From Brumimicrobium glaciale (GTDB lineage: Bacteria; Bacteroidota; Bacteroidia; Flavobacteriales_D; Crocinitomicaceae): a stretch of DNA of 64,000 nt. Below, piece by piece: positions 60,459 through 64,000 of the stretch. Position numbers and translations under genes: made by a program. The notes beneath the pieces were generated by a model. It made no database searches. It was not told where the DNA came from and was given only the letters and a program-made list of their open reading frames with translations. The first letter of the stretch is position 1. The number at the start of each line of letters is the position of its first letter. The stretch covers positions 1-64,000 of the forward strand of contig NZ_SETE01000001.1 in NCBI RefSeq assembly GCF_004152935.1. The letters are read 5' to 3'.

Positions 60459-60998
60459 ATGAGAAACCGAATTCCAATATTATTTATTCTGGCACTTATA
60501 CTGCCATTTATTGGAATATATGGTTGGTTGAAGTTTGAGAAAGCTGCGGTTCGTAGAACTGTAAAGCATAAGTTGATGGAAGGAATTCCAAAAGATGAAT
60601 TGGTGCAATTTACTTTTGCTCATGAAGATACTTTAATCGTATTGGACTGGAAACACAGTATGGAGTTCGAGTTTCAAGACGAAATGTATGACATTGTTAC
60701 CCGTTATTATACTGCCGATTCTGTGAAGTATGACTTATGGTGGGACCATGAAGAAACCGCTTTAAATCGGAAACTCGCTTCATTAACAAATGCCTTAATA
60801 AACCAAAATCCAAACGAACAATCCAGATCAGGATATGTGAATTTTGTTATTCGTTCCATGTATTGTTTTGATGGACAAATCGTATTAGAAATTCCTTTTC
60901 AACAAGAAAAATATTCCTCTCCTTATGTTAATGATAAATCTACTTTATTAGATAGAGGAACTCAACCGTTGTCACCACCACCCCGGTTTATCGTTTAA
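60459..60998 (+). CDS. Membrane-anchored small protein with proline tail, paralogue B
   Basis: A 179-residue protein. A signal anchor (PILFILALILPFIGIYGWL, about 5-23) precedes VRRTVKHKLMEGIPKDELVQFTF, LDWKHSMEFEFQDEMYDIV and a tail with PLSPPPRF. The order and wording match the protein at 55560-56087 (ikR.ikeGvPK.qLv.F.F; f.nqMYDIi; Pro-rich end). It precedes the TonB-dependent receptor by 267 bases on the same strand. In this phylum small exported proteins with a proline-rich end often lie next to TonB receptors, but the role here is not known. Confidence 0.75.
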   Translation: MRNRIPILFILALILPFIGIYGWLKFEKAAVRRTVKHKLMEGIPKDELVQFTFAHEDTLIVLDWKHSMEFEFQDEMYDIVTRYYTADSVKYDLWWDHEETALNRKLASLTNALINQNPNEQSRSGYVNFVIRSMYCFDGQIVLEIPFQQEKYSSPYVNDKSTLLDRGTQPLSPPPRFIV

Positions 60999-61016
60999 AA
61001 TAATTCAATTTTAAGT

Positions 61017-61186
61017 AGTCTTTGCAAGAAAATTCCAAATACTGCGTTATGCTTGTTTTAAATTGCAGTCATTTATAAAAATAAACTCCTGACAATTAAA
61101 ATTCCGATAGCTATCGGAATCACAAGCCTTGTCTTTGAAATTTTCTTATCAAAGACTTGATAATATCTAGTTTTCTTGCGGAGACT
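61017..61186. mobile_element. MITE-like element with GTCTTTGCAAGAAAA ends
   Basis: AGTCTTTGCAAGAAAA (61017-61032) and the complement of 61171-61186 agree at 14 of 16 positions. The interior holds a perfect 20-base palindrome (61101-61120) and a GTCTTTGA/TCAAAGAC hairpin, and no gene. The palindrome is of the same type as the one inside the element at 3144-3321. Confidence 0.5.
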
Positions 61187-61265
61187 GTGTACAAAATTTC
61201 TACATTTTATATGGAGAGAAATAGCTGTGCAATGGAATCATATTTTTTAAATTAAACCAAAATAA

Positions 61266-63668
61266 ATGAGATTTAAAATACTCATGGGAATGCTATTTAG
61301 TGTTTCCATATCGATGGCCCAACAGATTACCGTCATTGATAAAACATCAAAAGAACCAATAGAATTTGCTCAAGTAGGAAGCAAAGGTTCTACAACATTG
61401 TTAATCACCAATTCACAAGGTCAAGTTGATATAACTCCTTTTATAGGATTAAATGATATCATTTTCAGGCTTTATGGATATGAACCAAGAGAGTTTGATT
61501 ACACTGAAATTGAAAACAATAATTTCAAAATTGAATTGGCTTCTAGCGTTTTCATGATGAATGAAGTTGTGATATCAGCGAATAAATGGAGTCAAATTTC
61601 TTCTGACGTTCCATATAAAGTGAGTCGATTAACAGCGAAAGATATTGCGCTTCAAAATCCACAGACTGCTGCAGATTTATTGAGCGTTTCTGGAGATGTC
61701 TTTGTTCAAAAGAGTCAACAAGGCGGCGGAAGTCCAATGATTCGTGGGTTTTCGACTAATCGATTATTGTACACAATTGACGGAGTTAGAATGAACACAG
61801 CAATTTTTAGAGGAGGAAATCTTCAAAACGTAATTTCTTTGGATCCATTAGCAATGGAAAGCGCTGAGGTTTTGTTTGGATCGAGTTCTACAATCTACGG
61901 AAGTGATGCGATTGGAGGAGTAATGAGTTTTCAAACTTTGAAACCAACTTTTTCATTAAACGATAAACCTTATGTGAAAGGAAAAGCGTTGATGCGTTAT
62001 TCTTCTGCAAACAATGAAAATACAGGTCACTTTGATATCAACGTAGGTTGGAAAAAATGGGCAATTGTAACGAGTGTTTCGGCTAACAAATTTGACCATT
62101 TGCGTCAAGGAAGTAATGGTCCAGACGATTATTTGAAGCCTTTTCATGTTCAGCGAATTGACAGTGTAGATGTTGTCATTGCGCAGGAAGACGAATTGTT
62201 GCAAGTGCCAAGTGCATACAGTCAAATGAATTTGATGCAAAAAGTGCGTTATGCTCCAAATGAAAAATGGGATATCGAATATGCTTTTCATTATTCAGAA
62301 ACAAGTTCTTATGGACGTTATGATAGACATCATGAGATGAAAGGCATTGCTCCAAAATATGCAGAGTGGGGATACGGTCCACAAAAATGGATGATGAATC
62401 AACTGTCTATCAATAACTATTCTAAGAATGTGATGTATGACCAAATGAGTATAAAAATTGCTCATCAAAATTTCGTTGAAAGTAGAATTGACAGAAAATT
62501 CAACAATAACAACCGCAGAACCAGAGAAGAAAATGTAACTGCGTACTCTGCAAACGTTGATTTCTCAAAGCGGTTCAGTGCTAAGAACAATTTGTTCTAT
62601 GGAGTTGAGTATGTAATTAATGATGTTACATCAACTGGAATTGTTGAAAATATCAATACAGGTATTTCAGCACCAGCTGCGGCTCGTTATCCTCAGTCTC
62701 AATGGCAATCGCTGGGCGTTTATTTGAATGATGAACACAAAATCACAGATAAGCTAACTGTTCAAGCAGGTTTGCGCTACACACATTATTTGTTAGATGC
62801 TAAATTCGACAGTACTTTCTATTCTTTCCCATTTCAAGAAGCAAATCTTAACAATGGTGCATTGACGGGAGGACTTGGAGCAGTTTACAGCTTTGATGCG
62901 AAAACAGTTTTGAGATTCAATGCTTCAACAGCTTTCCGTTCACCAAACGTGGATGACATCGGAAAAGTTTTTGATTCAGAGCCAGGAGCAGTTGTAATTC
63001 CAAATCCAGAGTTAAGTGCAGAATATGCATATAACGTAGATTTGGGAGTGACAAGAGTTTTTGGAAACGTGTTGAAATTAGATTTAACAGGTTACTATAC
63101 TTTACTTGAAAATGCTTTAGTGCGCCGTGATTTCCAATTAAATGGAATGGACAGTATCATGTATGATGGCTCATTGAGTAAAGTTGAAGCACTTCAAAAT
63201 GCGGCAAAAGCCAACGTTTATGGAGTCCAAGCGGGTGTTGACATCAACTTAACGAATGGATTTATCTTGAGTTCAAAATTCAACTACCAAATGGGAGAAG
63301 AAGAAATGGATGATGGTTCATTAAGTGCGTCTCGTCATGCTGCGCCATGGTTTGGTGTAACGCGTTTGAGCTATACTTACCGTAAATTGCGTTTAGAAGT
63401 TAATGCGCAATATCAAGGTGAAAGAGTTCATGAAGACTTAGCAGTGACTGAGCAAGGTAAAAGTGATATTTATGCACTTGATGAAAATGGAAATACATAT
63501 TCACCAAGTTGGTACACTGTTAATTTAAAAGCAATGTATCAATTCCACGATAATTTTACAATGAGTGGAGGATTAGAAAACATCACAGACCAAAGATATC
63601 GTACATACAGTTCTGGACTTTCCGGAGCAGGAAGAAACTTTGTTTTGTCGTTGATTGCTAATTTTTAA
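61266..63668 (+). CDS. TonB-dependent outer-membrane receptor
   Basis: An 800-residue receptor. The signal peptide is residues 1-19 (GMLFSVSISMAQ). A carboxypeptidase-regulatory-like domain covers about 20-95, with no plain TonB box evident. The plug domain begins near 105 (VPYKVSRLTAKDIALQNP) and contains GGGSPMIRGFSTNRLLYTIDG and GSDAIGGV. The barrel follows to the C-terminal aromatic NF, with a typical last strand (NFVLSLIANF). It is closest in form to the hemoglobin/transferrin/heme class (IRGF...IDGVRMN), so iron or heme is a possible substrate, though vitamin B12 is also worth testing. It is the last gene, preceded by the proline-tailed protein B. Confidence 0.93.
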   Translation: MRFKILMGMLFSVSISMAQQITVIDKTSKEPIEFAQVGSKGSTTLLITNSQGQVDITPFIGLNDIIFRLYGYEPREFDYTEIENNNFKIELASSVFMMNEVVISANKWSQISSDVPYKVSRLTAKDIALQNPQTAADLLSVSGDVFVQKSQQGGGSPMIRGFSTNRLLYTIDGVRMNTAIFRGGNLQNVISLDPLAMESAEVLFGSSSTIYGSDAIGGVMSFQTLKPTFSLNDKPYVKGKALMRYSSANNENTGHFDINVGWKKWAIVTSVSANKFDHLRQGSNGPDDYLKPFHVQRIDSVDVVIAQEDELLQVPSAYSQMNLMQKVRYAPNEKWDIEYAFHYSETSSYGRYDRHHEMKGIAPKYAEWGYGPQKWMMNQLSINNYSKNVMYDQMSIKIAHQNFVESRIDRKFNNNNRRTREENVTAYSANVDFSKRFSAKNNLFYGVEYVINDVTSTGIVENINTGISAPAAARYPQSQWQSLGVYLNDEHKITDKLTVQAGLRYTHYLLDAKFDSTFYSFPFQEANLNNGALTGGLGAVYSFDAKTVLRFNASTAFRSPNVDDIGKVFDSEPGAVVIPNPELSAEYAYNVDLGVTRVFGNVLKLDLTGYYTLLENALVRRDFQLNGMDSIMYDGSLSKVEALQNAAKANVYGVQAGVDINLTNGFILSSKFNYQMGEEEMDDGSLSASRHAAPWFGVTRLSYTYRKLRLEVNAQYQGERVHEDLAVTEQGKSDIYALDENGNTYSPSWYTVNLKAMYQFHDNFTMSGGLENITDQRYRTYSSGLSGAGRNFVLSLIANF

Positions 63669-63694
63669 AGGGGAAGAAAGGTTTATTTTAGAAG

Positions 63695-63724
63695 AGGACT
63701 GTCGATTGGCAGTCCTTTTTTTTG
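63695..63724 (+). terminator. Intrinsic terminator of the TonB receptor gene
   Basis: AGGACTG (63695-63701) pairs with CAGTCCT (63710-63716) and eight T follow. A textbook form. Confidence 0.85.
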
Positions 63725-63743
63725 GTTAAGGATGGAGAGCTCT

Positions 63744-63800
63744 GGCGTTGTAATGGAACGCGGATGACACGGATCTCCGATCGTGGATTTTCACGGACTT
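63744..63800 (+). repeat. GGAACGCGGATGACGCGG dispersed repeat, copy 4
   Basis: GGCGTTGTAATGGAACGCGG, then ATGACACGGATCTCCGATCG and GGATTTTCACGGAC. Confidence 0.6.
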
Positions 63801-64000
63801 TGTTTGTAGAGATTTTGTTCACCTGTGGTGAGTTTTTTTACGCAGAGCTGCACAGAGGGTTTTCACAGAGTTTCACAGAGAAAATTTACCACAGCAGAAT
63901 TGAACCTCTGCGTTCTTTGCGCTAAACCTCTTTGTCCTTTGCGGTTAACCCCTCAATCCTCCACAATTCGTAATTCTCCCATTCGTAATTCGTAATTGTT
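63801..64000. repeat. Right edge: CAGAG and ATTCGTAATT repeats
   Basis: Several near copies of ACAGAGnnTTTCACAGAG and, further on, CTCTGCG...TTTGCG sequence that is partly complementary to the CGCAGAG at about 63841. The window ends in ATTCGTAATTCGTAATT copies like those before ileS. No gene is seen. Confidence 0.45.

Noticed and set aside
63722-63925. A 67-codon frame at the right edge
   Set aside because: It translates the GGAACGCGG and CAGAG repeats and lies after a strong terminator.
1-64000. tRNA or rRNA genes
   Set aside because: No cloverleaf with a GTTCGANNC-type arm or rRNA-like stretch was noticed in reading. A covariance scan would be needed to exclude a tRNA fully.

Overview
The window looks like chromosomal DNA of an AT-rich, Gram-negative member of the Bacteroidota, most likely order Flavobacteriales and close to Crocinitomicaceae/Fluviicola-like bacteria. 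This is inferred from family knowledge, not from a search. The signs are several secreted proteins with type A or type B C-terminal sorting domains of the type IX secretion system (T9SS), a PorP/SprF protein, an sdhC-sdhA-sdhB operon with the five-helix cytochrome b subunit, a carotenoid cluster, and many promoters of the Bacteroidota form TAnnTTTG. I see no tRNA, rRNA or CRISPR array.

Layout. 1-3.4 kb is an accessory region. It holds the 3' end of a group II intron, two small orphan genes each enclosed by attC-like palindromic sites, a tyrosine recombinase that is not a classical IntI, and structured non-coding elements. The terminal arms are complementary across each gene rather than within each site, which is the footprint expected of integron-type cassettes. 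3.4-5.6 kb is a translationally coupled pair, a T9SS type B secreted protein and PorP/SprF. 5.8-9.4 kb is succinate dehydrogenase. 9.7-10.2 kb is a RelE/ParE-type toxin-antitoxin pair. 10.3-14 kb is a very large membrane histidine kinase. 14-20 kb holds uridine kinase, a secreted protein of unknown function, a T9SS-exported trypsin-like protease and the heme chaperone HemW. 20-22.3 kb is a PKD-repeat T9SS type B protein. 22.9-27.4 kb is a compact operon of two SGNH-fold proteins and an MBOAT acyltransferase, probably a surface-polymer acylation system.

27.8-37.9 kb carries housekeeping and metabolic genes: recA, a bcp peroxiredoxin, two nucleotide-sugar-epimerase-like proteins, an alpha/beta hydrolase, a sodium/solute symporter, a rhodanese, and a three-gene carotenoid operon (CruF-like, crtZ, lycopene cyclase). 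38-39.3 kb has three short SSB paralogues in a row. 40-45.1 kb is a family of secreted proteins sharing one C-terminal module, with a decayed copy and a signal-peptide remnant between them. It ends in a protein with two ice-binding-like (DUF3494) domains. 45.3-50 kb has thioredoxin, a GxxExxY protein set between direct and inverted repeats, and mfd. 50.4-64 kb has the B12-dependent ribonucleotide reductase, a secreted M43 metalloprotease, ileS flanked by two paralogous membrane-anchored small proteins, and a TonB-dependent receptor.

The gaps between genes are rich in palindromes, MITE-like inverted repeats and dispersed short repeats, including four copies of one GGAACGCGGATGACGCGG-type sequence. 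The most noteworthy system is the integron-like cassette array at the left edge.
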